From Hyphomicrobium sp. CS1BSMeth3 (GTDB lineage: Bacteria > Pseudomonadota > Alphaproteobacteria > Rhizobiales > Hyphomicrobiaceae), in the NCBI RefSeq assembly GCF_900117415.1, contig NZ_FPEI01000006.1, forward strand, positions 620,001 to 684,000: a stretch of 64,000 nt of DNA. Direction: 5' to 3'. Made by a program: the position numbers and the translations under genes. The notes beneath the pieces were generated by a model. The model worked only from the letters and a program-made list of their open reading frames with translations, was not told where the DNA came from and did not search any database. Shown here piece by piece: positions 31,289-40,252 of the stretch; within the stretch, counting starts at the first letter, position 1; each line of letters opens with the position of its first letter.

Positions 31289-32878
31289 ATGCCCTCTTCC
31301 GATGCGACGCCCGTGGTGCCGAACGAGCCCCTCGGCGATGTGGTGCTGATCATCGATTTCGGCTCGCAGGTCACCCAGCTCATAGCGCGGCGGGTACGGG
31401 AAGCCGGCGTCTATTCGGAGATCGTGCCCTTCAACCGGGCTGAGGAGGCACTCCGGCGCTTGGCGCCGAAAGCCATTATCCTCTCCGGCGGTCCGGCATC
31501 GGTGACGACGGCCGGTTCGCCGCGCGCGCCTCAGGGTGTTTTCGAGGCCGGCGTGCCGGTCCTTTCCATCTGCTACGGCCAGCAGGCGACGGCCGTGCAG
31601 CTCGGCGGGGTTGTCGAAGGCGGGCACGCGGCGGAGTTCGGCCGCGCCGACATCGAGATCCGGGAAAAGAGCGCCCTCTTCGAGGGCATCTGGGAGATCG
31701 GCAAGCGCTATCCCGTCTGGATGAGCCACGGCGACCGGGTGACGCGGCTGCCGGACGGCTTCACCGTCAAGGCGGTGAGCGAGAACGCCCCGTTCGCGAT
31801 CGCGACCGACGAGCGCCGCCGCATCTACACGACCATGTTCCACCCCGAGGTCGTGCATACGCCGGATGGCGCGCGCCTCATTGCCAACTTCGTGCGCAAC
31901 ATTGCGGGTCTGCCCGGCGACTGGACCATGCGCCACTTCCGCACGGCCGAGATCGAGAAGATCCGTGCGCAGGTCGGCAAGGGCCGTGTCATCTGCGGCC
32001 TCTCGGGCGGCGTCGATTCAGCCGTGGCGGCAGTGCTGATCCACGAGGCCATCGGCGACCAGCTCACCTGCATCTTCGTCGACCACGGGCTCATGCGCCT
32101 CAACGAGGCCGACGAGGTCGTGAGCCTCTTCCGCGGGCACTACAACATCCCGCTCGTGCACGTGGATGCCTCCGAGCGCTTCCTGGGGGCGCTGGCCGGC
32201 GTGAGCGATCCCGAGCAGAAGCGCAAGATCATCGGCCAGCATTTCATCGAGGTTTTCGAGGCCGAAGCAAAAAAGGTCGGTGGAGCCGAGTTCCTCGCCC
32301 AGGGCACGCTCTACCCGGATGTCATCGAGAGCGTCTCGTTCACCGGTGGCCCATCCGTCACGATCAAGTCGCACCACAATGTCGGCGGCCTCCCCGAGCG
32401 CATGAACCTCAAGCTCGTCGAGCCGCTGCGCGAGCTCTTCAAGGACGAGGTGCGCGCGCTCGGCCGCGAGCTTGGTCTGCCGGAGGCCTTCGTCGGCCGC
32501 CATCCGTTCCCGGGGCCGGGGCTTGCGATCCGCGTGCCCGGCGAGATCACGCGGGAAAAGCTCGACATCCTGCGGCAGGCCGATGCCGTGTACCTCGACG
32601 AGATCCGCAAAGCCGGTCTCTACGACAAGATCTGGCAGGCCTTCGCCGTGCTGCTGCCCGTCCGCACGGTGGGCGTCATGGGTGACGGACGGACGTACGA
32701 CCATGTCTGCGCTCTTCGCGCGGTGACGTCGGTCGATGGCATGACGGCAGATTTCTTTCCCTACGACATGGCCTTCCTTGGCCGCGCTGCAACGCGTATT
32801 ATCAATGAGGTGCGCGGTATCAATCGCGTCGTCTATGACGTCACCTCGAAGCCGCCCGGCACGATCGAGTGGGAATGA
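31289..32878 (+). CDS. guaA: GMP synthase (glutamine-hydrolysing)
   Basis: GuaA converts XMP to GMP. The 529-residue protein has the amidotransferase domain with SICYGQQ (Cys95) and a later HPE motif. The ATP pyrophosphatase loop LSGGVDS begins at residue 239, and the C-terminal dimerisation domain ends [17 protein letters not shown]. The 3' end of guaA is a well-known integration site for tyrosine-integrase elements; an integrase follows here. Confidence 0.98.
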   Translation: MPSSDATPVVPNEPLGDVVLIIDFGSQVTQLIARRVREAGVYSEIVPFNRAEEALRRLAPKAIILSGGPASVTTAGSPRAPQGVFEAGVPVLSICYGQQATAVQLGGVVEGGHAAEFGRADIEIREKSALFEGIWEIGKRYPVWMSHGDRVTRLPDGFTVKAVSENAPFAIATDERRRIYTTMFHPEVVHTPDGARLIANFVRNIAGLPGDWTMRHFRTAEIEKIRAQVGKGRVICGLSGGVDSAVAAVLIHEAIGDQLTCIFVDHGLMRLNEADEVVSLFRGHYNIPLVHVDASERFLGALAGVSDPEQKRKIIGQHFIEVFEAEAKKVGGAEFLAQGTLYPDVIESVSFTGGPSVTIKSHHNVGGLPERMNLKLVEPLRELFKDEVRALGRELGLPEAFVGRHPFPGPGLAIRVPGEITREKLDILRQADAVYLDEIRKAGLYDKIWQAFAVLLPVRTVGVMGDGRTYDHVCALRAVTSVDGMTADFFPYDMAFLGRAATRIINEVRGINRVVYDVTSKPPGTIEWE

Positions 32879-32885
32879 TTCCACG
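32855..32885 (+). other. putative attachment site at the guaA 3' end
   Basis: The last codons of guaA (ATC GAG TGG GAA TGA) precede an abrupt change to AT-rich DNA and an integrase gene. This is the usual left-junction position of elements that insert into guaA. The repeated right end was not found in the window, so the exact core is unknown. Confidence 0.45.
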
Positions 32886-32993
32886 TCCTTTGCGGGCTAT
32901 CGGCTGCGATCGAGATGAAGCTATAACCATCTGATAAATATTAAATTATCTTTCGATGTTTATCGCTGACGTTCGCCATCAAGCAGAACGATC

Positions 32994-33147
32994 TGACGGT
33001 ACGACTGACGGTATCACCCGTGTGGCAAATTGGCCCTCGCCCCCGTACCGCCACCAAACTTCACCACAGACACATCGATAAATATGCTATATCAAATTGA
33101 TATTACTAAATAATCGCGAGTCATTGACGGTATTTCTTCTGACGGTA
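32994..33147 (+). repeat. four TGACGGTA boxes upstream of the integrase
   Basis: Identical octamers lie at 32994-33001, 33006-33013, 33125-33132 and 33140-33147. They form two close pairs with centres 12 and 15 bp apart, in an AT-rich region between guaA and the integrase. Paired short direct repeats near an attachment site are typical of arm-type binding sites for integrase or excisionase. Confidence 0.6.
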
Positions 33148-33194
33148 TAGTTGCGCAGGAGAACCTGTATATTTTCGCTAAGTACGGGGTGGTC

Positions 33195-34451
33195 ATGCTG
33201 ACGGACGTGGCACTCAAGGCTTTAAAATCAAAGAATAAATTGTACAAGGTTGCTGACCGCGACGGTATGTACGTGGCGGTGACACCGGCGGGCCAAATCA
33301 CCTTCCGCTACGACTACAGGCTCAATGGCCGACGTGAGACGCTCACCATCGGGCGCTACGGAAAGGACGGCATCTCTCTCGCTGAGGCGCGCGAATTGTG
33401 CCTGGCGGCACGGAAGGTCGTCGCCGACGGTCGCTCACCCGCGTTGGAGAAGCAGCGCGAGAAGCGAAGGCTTTCCGGTGCTCGCAACTTCGGGGAGGTC
33501 GGTAAGCGTTGGTTTAAGGAAGCGCAGATGGCCGATAGCACGCGCTCTATGCGCCGAGCCATCTTTGATCGTGACATTCTTCCGAACTGGAAAGGCCGCC
33601 TGCTGACAGAGATCTCGCCCGACGACCTGCGCGCGCTCTGCATGAAGGTGAAGGATCGCGGAGCTCCAGCAACCGCGGTTCATGTGCGCGACATCGTCAA
33701 GCAGATCTACGGATTTGCAATCCTGCACGGCGAGAAGGTTGCCAACCCTGCGGCAGAGGTCGGTCCAGCGTCAATCGCCACGTTTGCGCCGAAGGACCGA
33801 GCGTTATCCCCGAGTGAGATCCGCATCGCGTTGCACGAACTCGAGCACGTGCCGACCCTGCCCACGATACGGCTTGGCCTTCGCCTGATCCTCCTGACCT
33901 TGGTCCGAAAGAGTGAGCTGTTGGACGCGGTTTGGGATGAACTCGATTTCGAGGGTGCCGTGTGGTCAATTCCCAAAGAGCGAATGAAACGCGGCAAGGC
34001 GCACAACATATATCTGTCGCGCCAATCGCTCGATATCATGGTCGCGCTGAAAACCTGCGCCGGCAACTCGCGCTATCTGCTGCCGTCCCGCTACGACGCT
34101 GATGCCCCTATGTCCAGAGCCACATTCAATCGCATCACCACCGCCGTGGCCGAGCGAGCGCGCAAGCAGAACTTGCCTCTCGAACCATTCACAGTTCACG
34201 ACTTGCGCCGTACCGGCTCGACACTCTTGAACGAACTAGGCTTCAACAGGGACTGGATAGAGAAGTGTCTGGCTCATGAAGAAGGGCACTCCTCGCGTGG
34301 AGTCTATAATAAGGCTGAATACGAACAGCAGCGCCGCCACATGTTGCAGGAGTGGGCCGATATGATCGATGCCTGGGTCCAGGGTCTAAAGCGTGTCCCA
34401 ACGCTCTATCCACCGGCCATGCAGCTGCTCGCTCCTGAGGCTATGGCCTGA
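33195..34451 (+). CDS. int: tyrosine recombinase / integrase (P4-like)
   Basis: The 418-residue protein has the arm-binding DUF4102-like N-terminus (LTDVALKALKSKNKLYKVADRDGMYVAV) and a SAM-like core-binding domain. The catalytic domain shows VRKSELLDAVWDEL (Arg I), HDLRRTGSTLL (His-x-x-Arg), CLAHEEG (third His position) and VYNKAEY near the end for the Tyr nucleophile. It catalyses excision and integration at guaA. The ATG at 33195 follows GGGG; a GTG at 33189 is the alternative. It converges on the AlpA-like gene with an 11-bp overlap. Confidence 0.93.
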   Translation: MLTDVALKALKSKNKLYKVADRDGMYVAVTPAGQITFRYDYRLNGRRETLTIGRYGKDGISLAEARELCLAARKVVADGRSPALEKQREKRRLSGARNFGEVGKRWFKEAQMADSTRSMRRAIFDRDILPNWKGRLLTEISPDDLRALCMKVKDRGAPATAVHVRDIVKQIYGFAILHGEKVANPAAEVGPASIATFAPKDRALSPSEIRIALHELEHVPTLPTIRLGLRLILLTLVRKSELLDAVWDELDFEGAVWSIPKERMKRGKAHNIYLSRQSLDIMVALKTCAGNSRYLLPSRYDADAPMSRATFNRITTAVAERARKQNLPLEPFTVHDLRRTGSTLLNELGFNRDWIEKCLAHEEGHSSRGVYNKAEYEQQRRHMLQEWADMIDAWVQGLKRVPTLYPPAMQLLAPEAMA

Positions 34452-34791
34452 CCGGCCGCACTTTCCTCTTGCGAACATCTGGAGACACACACGGCTTCGG
34501 AAGGCCTGTATCGGAGGCGCGGCGACGCTCTTCGATCCAGGCTTCAACCTCGTCCAGATCCCAACCAGCGCATCGCGGTGTCAAATAAATACGGCGTGGA
34601 AATTCACCGCGCTGCTCCATCTCATAGATCGTCGTGTCGGCCAACGGCACTATGAGCCTCAGCTCGTGCCTCCGCACTATTCGTTTGAAGCGTCGGCGAA
34701 ACCCGGAAACGGTGCCGACCAACTTGGCGCCTCCTGTCCGAGGCTGCTCTGAAAGCGAAGAGGCCGGTTGGTCCGGCTCGTTCTTTGCCAT
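34441..34791 (-). CDS. AlpA-like DNA-binding regulator
   Basis: The 116-residue protein has a compact MerR-like helix-turn-helix: LRLIVPLADTTIYEMEQRGEFPRRIYLTPRCAGWDLDEVEAWIEERR. This pattern defines AlpA-type proteins of phages and ICEs, which act as excision directionality factors or activators of the integrase. Its last 11 bp overlap the 3' end of the integrase gene on the other strand. Upstream lies the MFS gene, whose stop codon is 2 bp from this start, so the two are probably cotranscribed. Confidence 0.82.
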   Translation of the reverse strand: MAKNEPDQPASSLSEQPRTGGAKLVGTVSGFRRRFKRIVRRHELRLIVPLADTTIYEMEQRGEFPRRIYLTPRCAGWDLDEVEAWIEERRRASDTGLPKPCVSPDVRKRKVRPVRP

Positions 34792-34793
34792 GG

Positions 34794-36410
34794 CTACCAC
34801 CTTGCCAATATAGGCTGGGTACGAAGAGCATCTGGAACGGCGTTATTCGCAAGGCCTGAACTCACTGCGCTACTTGCGCTGACAATATGTACCGACGCCG
34901 TTGCTGAACCGATTGCCACCGCTGCCGTCGCCACTGATAGCATGATCGCCAGAATTGCTGACCCAATGGCTATAGTACGCCAGCTCCGTGCTTGCCGGTG
35001 TGCAAGCGCGATGCGCTCGAACCAGACTTCAGCGGCGCGATCATAAGCGATCATAGTGCCGACACACGCCATTCCACGGAGGGCTCGACTGTGAACGGCG
35101 TGCGCGTGCAGGACGGTCGTCGGCTTCGTTCGGCCCAGCAGCAGAAACCAAGCCATCGCGACGGCCTGCAGACCAAGAACGAGTGTAAACGCCACCTGAT
35201 AGGCGATCGCAGGGGGATGACCGTCCTGCTCCGGCCAAAGAGCGACGATGAAGCCTGTTGCCCCCTGAAGTACAAATGACCCTGCCATCTGCAGGACATT
35301 GAGTGCAGCCGTGGCTCGACCAGAGCTCGTCCGTGGAAACAGCTCTGTTACGGCAGCATAGCCGAGGACGGTCGATGCTCCGACAATTGCAACGATGACC
35401 CAAGGCAAAACCGTTGGCACCGGCAGCCGCAATACGATGGCGAGCTGTGCAGCGATTGACACTCCGGCGACGACAGAAAGCAAGACGCTGGGAGAAAGGC
35501 CACGCCGGCGTAGCCGATCTGCGCCGACACCAAGCAGCAGACCGCCCGCGCTCAGCGCGACTGCCATGACAAAAAGTTCTCGCACGACTGTGGGTCGGGA
35601 CAACCCTTCCACATCAGCGAGCCAGTGGACCGCCCATAGTCCCTGCAGCGACCACGAAGCTGCAACCACTGAGGTTGCCACCGGCGCGATGCGCCAGAAA
35701 CGGCGATCGGAATAGATAGCGCTCACGCCCGGTGTCGTTGTGCGTGGAGCATCACCTGTCGTATCCCGTTCCGGGACGACGACGTAAATCAGCAACGCAG
35801 ACAGAATGCAGAGGACAGCCAGAACGTCGAAGAGACCGCGCCAGCCTATGATGCCCAGCAGAAACTCGGCAGGGACGGTTGCCGCGACGGCGCCGAGTGA
35901 GCCGAACGTCACCAAGCTGCCATTGGCGAGCGCCATACGTTCGGGCTGAACCCAGAGAACGATAGCTTTCAAACCGGCCATCAGCGCGACGGCGACCCCA
36001 ATGCCGATCACAGCCCTTCCGATCAGCAGCATGTGAAAGGTGTCCGCGCGGGCGAAAATCGCCGCGCCCGCCGCGGCGACCAGCATCAACAGGCTCTGCA
36101 CGCACCGCGGTCCATGCCGATCCAACGCCGCGCCAAGCGGCAGCAGCACCAGCGCAAAGGCCAGGAAGTACATCGAGGTCATGAGCCCAAGCTGCGAACC
36201 ACTCAGGCCGAACTCGGTGTGCAATGGAGCAGCAATGACTAAATTTATTTGGCGGAACACAAACGAAAGGAAATAGCCTGTCGCGAACGGCATCAACACC
36301 GTTATGACAAGCAGTGCCAATGGCAGCGGTGTCGAATCTTCGGTGCGCCTTGAGCTGGCTCGGAAGCACCGCGGCAGCGTATCGTCGTCAAAGACCTGTG
36401 CCGCCGTCAT
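34794..36410 (-). CDS. MFS transporter with TrbF-like C-terminal extension
   Basis: The 538-residue protein has about 400 residues of a 12-helix major facilitator. GSQLGLMTSMYFLAFALVLLPLGAALDRHGPR is the loop 2-3 signature and GRAVIGIGVAVALMAGLKA the next helix. The tail of about 90 residues (34797-35072) is unlike any MFS: AYDRAAEVWFERIALAHRQARSWRTIAIG plus one helix closely follows PYQRAAQVWDERIGNSRVQAHNWRLMAFG of the TrbF encoded at 39546-40241. So a truncated TrbF-type module has been fused to a transporter. The ATG overlaps the stop of the thioesterase gene (ATGA), indicating coupled translation. The transported compound is unknown. Confidence 0.85.
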   Translation of the reverse strand: MTAAQVFDDDTLPRCFRASSRRTEDSTPLPLALLVITVLMPFATGYFLSFVFRQINLVIAAPLHTEFGLSGSQLGLMTSMYFLAFALVLLPLGAALDRHGPRCVQSLLMLVAAAGAAIFARADTFHMLLIGRAVIGIGVAVALMAGLKAIVLWVQPERMALANGSLVTFGSLGAVAATVPAEFLLGIIGWRGLFDVLAVLCILSALLIYVVVPERDTTGDAPRTTTPGVSAIYSDRRFWRIAPVATSVVAASWSLQGLWAVHWLADVEGLSRPTVVRELFVMAVALSAGGLLLGVGADRLRRRGLSPSVLLSVVAGVSIAAQLAIVLRLPVPTVLPWVIVAIVGASTVLGYAAVTELFPRTSSGRATAALNVLQMAGSFVLQGATGFIVALWPEQDGHPPAIAYQVAFTLVLGLQAVAMAWFLLLGRTKPTTVLHAHAVHSRALRGMACVGTMIAYDRAAEVWFERIALAHRQARSWRTIAIGSAILAIMLSVATAAVAIGSATASVHIVSASSAVSSGLANNAVPDALRTQPILARW

Positions 36411-36931
36411 GATCGCCCTCTCACGAGATCCACGACGCGACGAAACAGCGACCGCCGCGCGCGGCCCTCGCCCTCTTCGGGTGGGCCGAATTCGCGGAAA
36501 GACTGGACCAACGCTGGAGGAAGTGGCGTGGCCTTCCGCGTCGTCTGATCCAGGAGCACAGCAACGGACCTTGAGCGTGCGACGCAACGGCGCTTAAAGA
36601 ATATCGCTTGTGCGACCGTCACCGATGTCTGCCCGATGCGGGCAACGCGTGTCCCAATCTCCACCGATCCCGGCCAGTGCATCTCGCCGACGAAGTCGAG
36701 CTCCAAGCGCGCCACGGCAATGCACGTGCCCGACGGCAGCGTTCCGCCCGCCGCCTGCAGGATGAACTCCATGCGCGCATTCTGGCAGCAGATTGCGAAG
36801 ACACTGTTCGTGACATGGCCATTGCAGTCTGTATCGGCAAACCGCAGCTTCTCGGTCGATTGCGCCGGATAGTCGTCGATGCTCTCCGTTGGTGGCGGGA
36901 GAAGTGCCACGCCATTGGTGTTGCGCTGCAT
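36407..36931 (-). CDS. hotdog-fold acyl-CoA thioesterase
   Basis: The 174-residue protein has the 4HBT pattern: KLRFADTDCNGHVTNSVFAICCQNARMEFI, in which the Asp/His region replaces the usual DxxxHVNN. Then follow VARLELDFVGEMHWPGSVEIGTRVARIG and a last strand. Such enzymes cleave acyl-CoA or aromatic acyl-CoA thioesters. It is translationally coupled to the MFS gene by a 4-bp overlap and follows DUF736 by 5 bp, so it looks like cargo of the element. A transporter paired with a thioesterase could handle an acyl-type compound, which is inference. Confidence 0.82.
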   Translation of the reverse strand: MQRNTNGVALLPPPTESIDDYPAQSTEKLRFADTDCNGHVTNSVFAICCQNARMEFILQAAGGTLPSGTCIAVARLELDFVGEMHWPGSVEIGTRVARIGQTSVTVAQAIFFKRRCVARSRSVAVLLDQTTRKATPLPPALVQSFREFGPPEEGEGRARRSLFRRVVDLVRGRS

Positions 36932-36936
36932 CGGTG

Positions 36937-37257
36937 TCAGGTCTCCTCACGCTTTTCACGGCGCCAAGCCAGACGGAGGACACCGTCCTCAGTCTGCGAC
37001 AGCAAGGCCGCACGCATCGGCTCAGGAAAGGAAGGATCGTCAATGCGCAGACTGAGGTAGGAGGTGTTTCCCTCCTTGGCCGTCTTACGCCAGGCGGCGC
37101 CGATTTCGGAGTTGCCTGCAAACACGCGGAAGTCGGGCGCGCTCTCCGTGCCCTTGCGGTCGTTTGCGACGATGCGGACCTTGGCGGAAAATGTGAGCGT
37201 TCGAATTGTGCCGGCGTAACCATCCTTGTCGGGTTTGAAGCTTCCAATGATTGCCAT
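36937..37257 (-). CDS. DUF736 family protein
   Basis: The 106-residue protein starts MAIIGSFKPDKDGYAGTIRTLTF and ends with SLRIDDPSFPEPMRAALL, the defining DUF736 pattern. It is a small conserved protein of unknown role that accompanies trb-type ICEs and plasmids of Hyphomicrobiales. AGGAGG precedes the ATG. It follows trbI by 10 bp. Confidence 0.92.
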   Translation of the reverse strand: MAIIGSFKPDKDGYAGTIRTLTFSAKVRIVANDRKGTESAPDFRVFAGNSEIGAAWRKTAKEGNTSYLSLRIDDPSFPEPMRAALLSQTEDGVLRLAWRREKREET

Positions 37258-37267
37258 GACTGTCCTC

Positions 37268-38554
37268 CTAGTGAGTGGTGATGCCGGGTCCGCGGTAGGG
37301 TCGCAGAACCAGATCTTTGTGGACGATGACGCGCAGCGGCCAACCCGGCCGTACCGTGACGGTAGGCTGCACATTGAGGTTGCGTTCGACGAGCCGCTGG
37401 CCCGCCCGGTTGGTTGTTGATTGCGTCGAGAGCTGCAGGGCCCGGACAAGATCGCTGTCACCAGAGCCGCCAATGCCGCCAAACGCGAGCTCGGAGCTGA
37501 CACCGAGGACCGTTGCCAAGGCGATGCCCTTCAAGAGCCTCCAGGTATGCAGATCGACCTCGTCGGCGAGTCCAGCATAGCCACCGGTATCGGTAGCCGG
37601 CAGATTGTCGATGACGATGGACGAGCCGTCAGGCAGGATCAGCCGCTGCCAGACGACCAGCGCGCGCTCCTGCCCAAAGGCGACGACGTTGTCGTACTTG
37701 CCGACAAGCCGCGTCCCCTGTGGGATAAGCAGGTAACGTCCCGTTGCCGTATCGTAGACGTGCTCGGTGACCTGGGCGATGACAAAGCCCGGCAGGTCCG
37801 AATTGAGACCGGTGACAAGACTGGCGGAGATGACGCTGCCAGCCATCAGCTGATATGGTGACACCGGCGTTTGCAGCGCGTGTCGATTGTAGATCGCGGC
37901 CTCCGGCCCCTCCTTCAGGAACGTGAGCTTTCTCGTGGCCTCCGTTGCGTCCGTGCTGACGTCCTCATTGCCCAACGAGCGGCGCAACGCGTTCAGCGCC
38001 GGCCCGTCTGTTCGCGTGACTGCGGCACCTTCTCCTTTGCTGTCCGCCACTGGCAGGGGCACCGATCTATCGGCGGCGCGGGACGGCGCTTTGAGCTGCA
38101 GTCGGAAGAAAAGTGGCGACTCCCGCGCTTCGACATCACGCTTGGCTTGGCGTGCCCGTTCAGCATCGTCAAATCCACGCGGCGCCTCGTCGAACGGGTT
38201 AGTTGGTCTCGTATCAGATGGCGGGATGCGTTGCTCGGCTCGAGGCATCGGTTGCGGTGATCGTACGCCCTCGTAGGTCGCTGGCAGCTTGCTCAAACCT
38301 TCTGGCGTAACCTTCTGCTCGACATTGAAGAGCTCGGACGGTGATCGAGACGCAAATCGCGGTGGGTTGAGTGCAACGATGATCAGCCCGGAAAGAAAGA
38401 GCAGAACAAGACCAGCAACAGCGAACAGCACCTTGCGGTTGATGCGCGTGATCGGGGCCGGCTTCGCCCGCAGCTCGAGAGATTCCGCTGGCTTCGGTTC
38501 CTGGCGCTCCGTGTTGCCAATCTTCTTCTCCTCATTATTCACCGTGTCCGTCAT
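37268..38554 (-). CDS. trbI: conjugal transfer protein TrbI (VirB10-like)
   Basis: TrbI spans both membranes and links the type IV secretion channel. The 428-residue protein has one transmembrane helix (about residues 42-62, VLFAVAGLVLLFLSGLIIVAL), a Pro-rich spacer, and the VirB10 barrel with VSPYQLMAGSVISASLVTGLNSDLPGFVIAQVTEHVYDTATGRYLLIPQG motifs. The ATG overlaps the stop of trbG. Confidence 0.96.
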   Translation of the reverse strand: MTDTVNNEEKKIGNTERQEPKPAESLELRAKPAPITRINRKVLFAVAGLVLLFLSGLIIVALNPPRFASRSPSELFNVEQKVTPEGLSKLPATYEGVRSPQPMPRAEQRIPPSDTRPTNPFDEAPRGFDDAERARQAKRDVEARESPLFFRLQLKAPSRAADRSVPLPVADSKGEGAAVTRTDGPALNALRRSLGNEDVSTDATEATRKLTFLKEGPEAAIYNRHALQTPVSPYQLMAGSVISASLVTGLNSDLPGFVIAQVTEHVYDTATGRYLLIPQGTRLVGKYDNVVAFGQERALVVWQRLILPDGSSIVIDNLPATDTGGYAGLADEVDLHTWRLLKGIALATVLGVSSELAFGGIGGSGDSDLVRALQLSTQSTTNRAGQRLVERNLNVQPTVTVRPGWPLRVIVHKDLVLRPYRGPGITTH

Positions 38555-39549
38555 GGGCGGGCCTCCCGCCAGACCGCATCTGTACGCACAATGCGGACGA
38601 TGCGCTGTGGCGATGTTCCCATGCGCAGTTCGGCCGCCGCGAACAGCCGGTCGACGATGTAGGTCGCCCCACGCACGCGATAGTTGACCAGCGCCGGCTT
38701 GCCATCGGAGCCGACCACGAACAGAGGCGGCGCCTCGCTTTGCGCCAGACCAGCTGGGAAACGGATGTAGACCTTGGCCCCGTCGTCGAAGACTTGGGTC
38801 GGCTTCCACGGGGCATCGCCCTCGAGACGATAGCGGAACCGTAGCTTCTCAAGATTGACCCCGTCCTCGACAATGGCGGCGGCCGCGGTGCGGGCTTCTG
38901 CGTCTTTAGTCCTGAGTGCGATCAGCTCAGATGCGGGATACGTCCACGACACCGACGCCATGTACGTGCCGTCTGTGGACCTGAGCTCGAGATGGTAGGC
39001 ACGTCGATCCGTAGCAATGACGAGATTGGTCTGAAGCTCCCCGGCAAACGGTTTTACGAGAACATGCACCTGGGCTTGCGTGCCCTCCCCGCTTGTCGTG
39101 TCGCCCACCACCCATCGGGCCGTATCACCGGCCGAGACGGAGATCAGTTTCTCGCCGCTCTCGAGCGCGATGTCTGTTACCTGATTGACGGCTGCATAGA
39201 CTTGATAGAGCGCACCCTTCGCGAACGGGTAGACTTGGATGGCGTTGACGTAGCCGTCCTTGGCCGGCTCGATGCGGGCTGCTGCGTTGGCCTTGGCGAT
39301 CCGCTCCTTTGGCGGCGTGTCGTCCTTGGCGGCTGGTCCGGGCTTCGGGGCTGGCTTCAATTGGCCAGGCAGCGGCAATGGCTCCGCCACCGTAACGATC
39401 TTGACCGGCGGCTCAGGATCAAGCGTCCTCGTCGCCGACGTGAAACTTTCCTTCAGAAGAGGAATTTCCGGTACCGGTACGGTCTTGGCACAACCGGTCA
39501 GACCGACCAGGACGACACATGCGCCAACACCGAGAGTGTTCTGTCTCAT
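38551..39549 (-). CDS. trbG: conjugal transfer protein TrbG (VirB9-like)
   Basis: TrbG is the outer-membrane-associated core component. The 332-residue protein has a lipoprotein signal with the lipobox LTGC. It then has a Pro-rich spacer, the GALYQVYAAVNQVTDIALESGEKL segment and the C-terminal PLFVVGSDGKPALVNYRVRGATYIVDRLFAAAELR motif. It is coupled to trbF upstream and trbI downstream by 4-bp overlaps. Confidence 0.96.
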   Translation of the reverse strand: MRQNTLGVGACVVLVGLTGCAKTVPVPEIPLLKESFTSATRTLDPEPPVKIVTVAEPLPLPGQLKPAPKPGPAAKDDTPPKERIAKANAAARIEPAKDGYVNAIQVYPFAKGALYQVYAAVNQVTDIALESGEKLISVSAGDTARWVVGDTTSGEGTQAQVHVLVKPFAGELQTNLVIATDRRAYHLELRSTDGTYMASVSWTYPASELIALRTKDAEARTAAAAIVEDGVNLEKLRFRYRLEGDAPWKPTQVFDDGAKVYIRFPAGLAQSEAPPLFVVGSDGKPALVNYRVRGATYIVDRLFAAAELRMGTSPQRIVRIVRTDAVWREARP

Positions 39550-40241
39550 TTCGGCTCCGTGGGAAGAACGTCAGGCGACCAGTTGAAGGCGTGCACGTAG
39601 ATGCCAAGCGGGTTCTTGGCGATGCGTTCGGCCGTGCGCGGCGGACTGACGACAATCGAGAAGAAACCGGTAAAAGCACGCGTCTCGCGCGTTGCACCGC
39701 CCTCGAAGACGCGTTCCAGCCAACGCACCTGAAACGAGCTGTCGGAAGCGCGCACGATGCTCGTCACTTCGATCGCGACCGAGCGCTGACCGACCTTCGC
39801 AAACGGATCCGCCGTGCGAGCGTGCTCGTTTAGCGTCAGCGCGGCCTTGTCGGTCACGTAGTCGTAGGCCTTGAGCCAGCTCTGTCGCACCACAACGGGA
39901 TCAATCGACAGACCGCGCACGTGCTCGACGAAACGAGCCAGATGGAATGCGATCTGCGCGTCGCTCGGGCGATACTGCTCTTGCACTGGACCGACGACGC
40001 GCGCAGCACCGGTGGTGTCGATCTCGACCACGTAGGGAACAGCCGTACCCGATCGCAATAACCACAACAGTCCAACCAACAGGACGATCGAAATCCCGAG
40101 GCAACCGAAGGCCATCAGACGCCAATTGTGGGCCTGCACGCGTGAGTTCCCGATGCGCTCGTCCCAGACCTGCGCTGCGCGCTGGTACGGCGTCACGGCC
40201 GGTGGCGTTGATCCGTAGCGGAGTGTGGAACGTCGAAACAT
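39546..40241 (-). CDS. trbF: conjugal transfer protein TrbF (VirB8-like)
   Basis: TrbF is the inner-membrane scaffold of the mating channel. The 231-residue protein has the N-terminal motif PYQRAAQVWDERIGNSRVQAHNWRL, one transmembrane helix, and a VirB8-like periplasmic domain ending NPLGIYVHAFNWSPDVLP. The N-terminal motif is the one found again at the end of the MFS protein in this element. It follows trbL by 11 bp. Confidence 0.96.
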   Translation of the reverse strand: MFRRSTLRYGSTPPAVTPYQRAAQVWDERIGNSRVQAHNWRLMAFGCLGISIVLLVGLLWLLRSGTAVPYVVEIDTTGAARVVGPVQEQYRPSDAQIAFHLARFVEHVRGLSIDPVVVRQSWLKAYDYVTDKAALTLNEHARTADPFAKVGQRSVAIEVTSIVRASDSSFQVRWLERVFEGGATRETRAFTGFFSIVVSPPRTAERIAKNPLGIYVHAFNWSPDVLPTEPK

Positions 40242-40252
40242 CGCGGCGTTCC

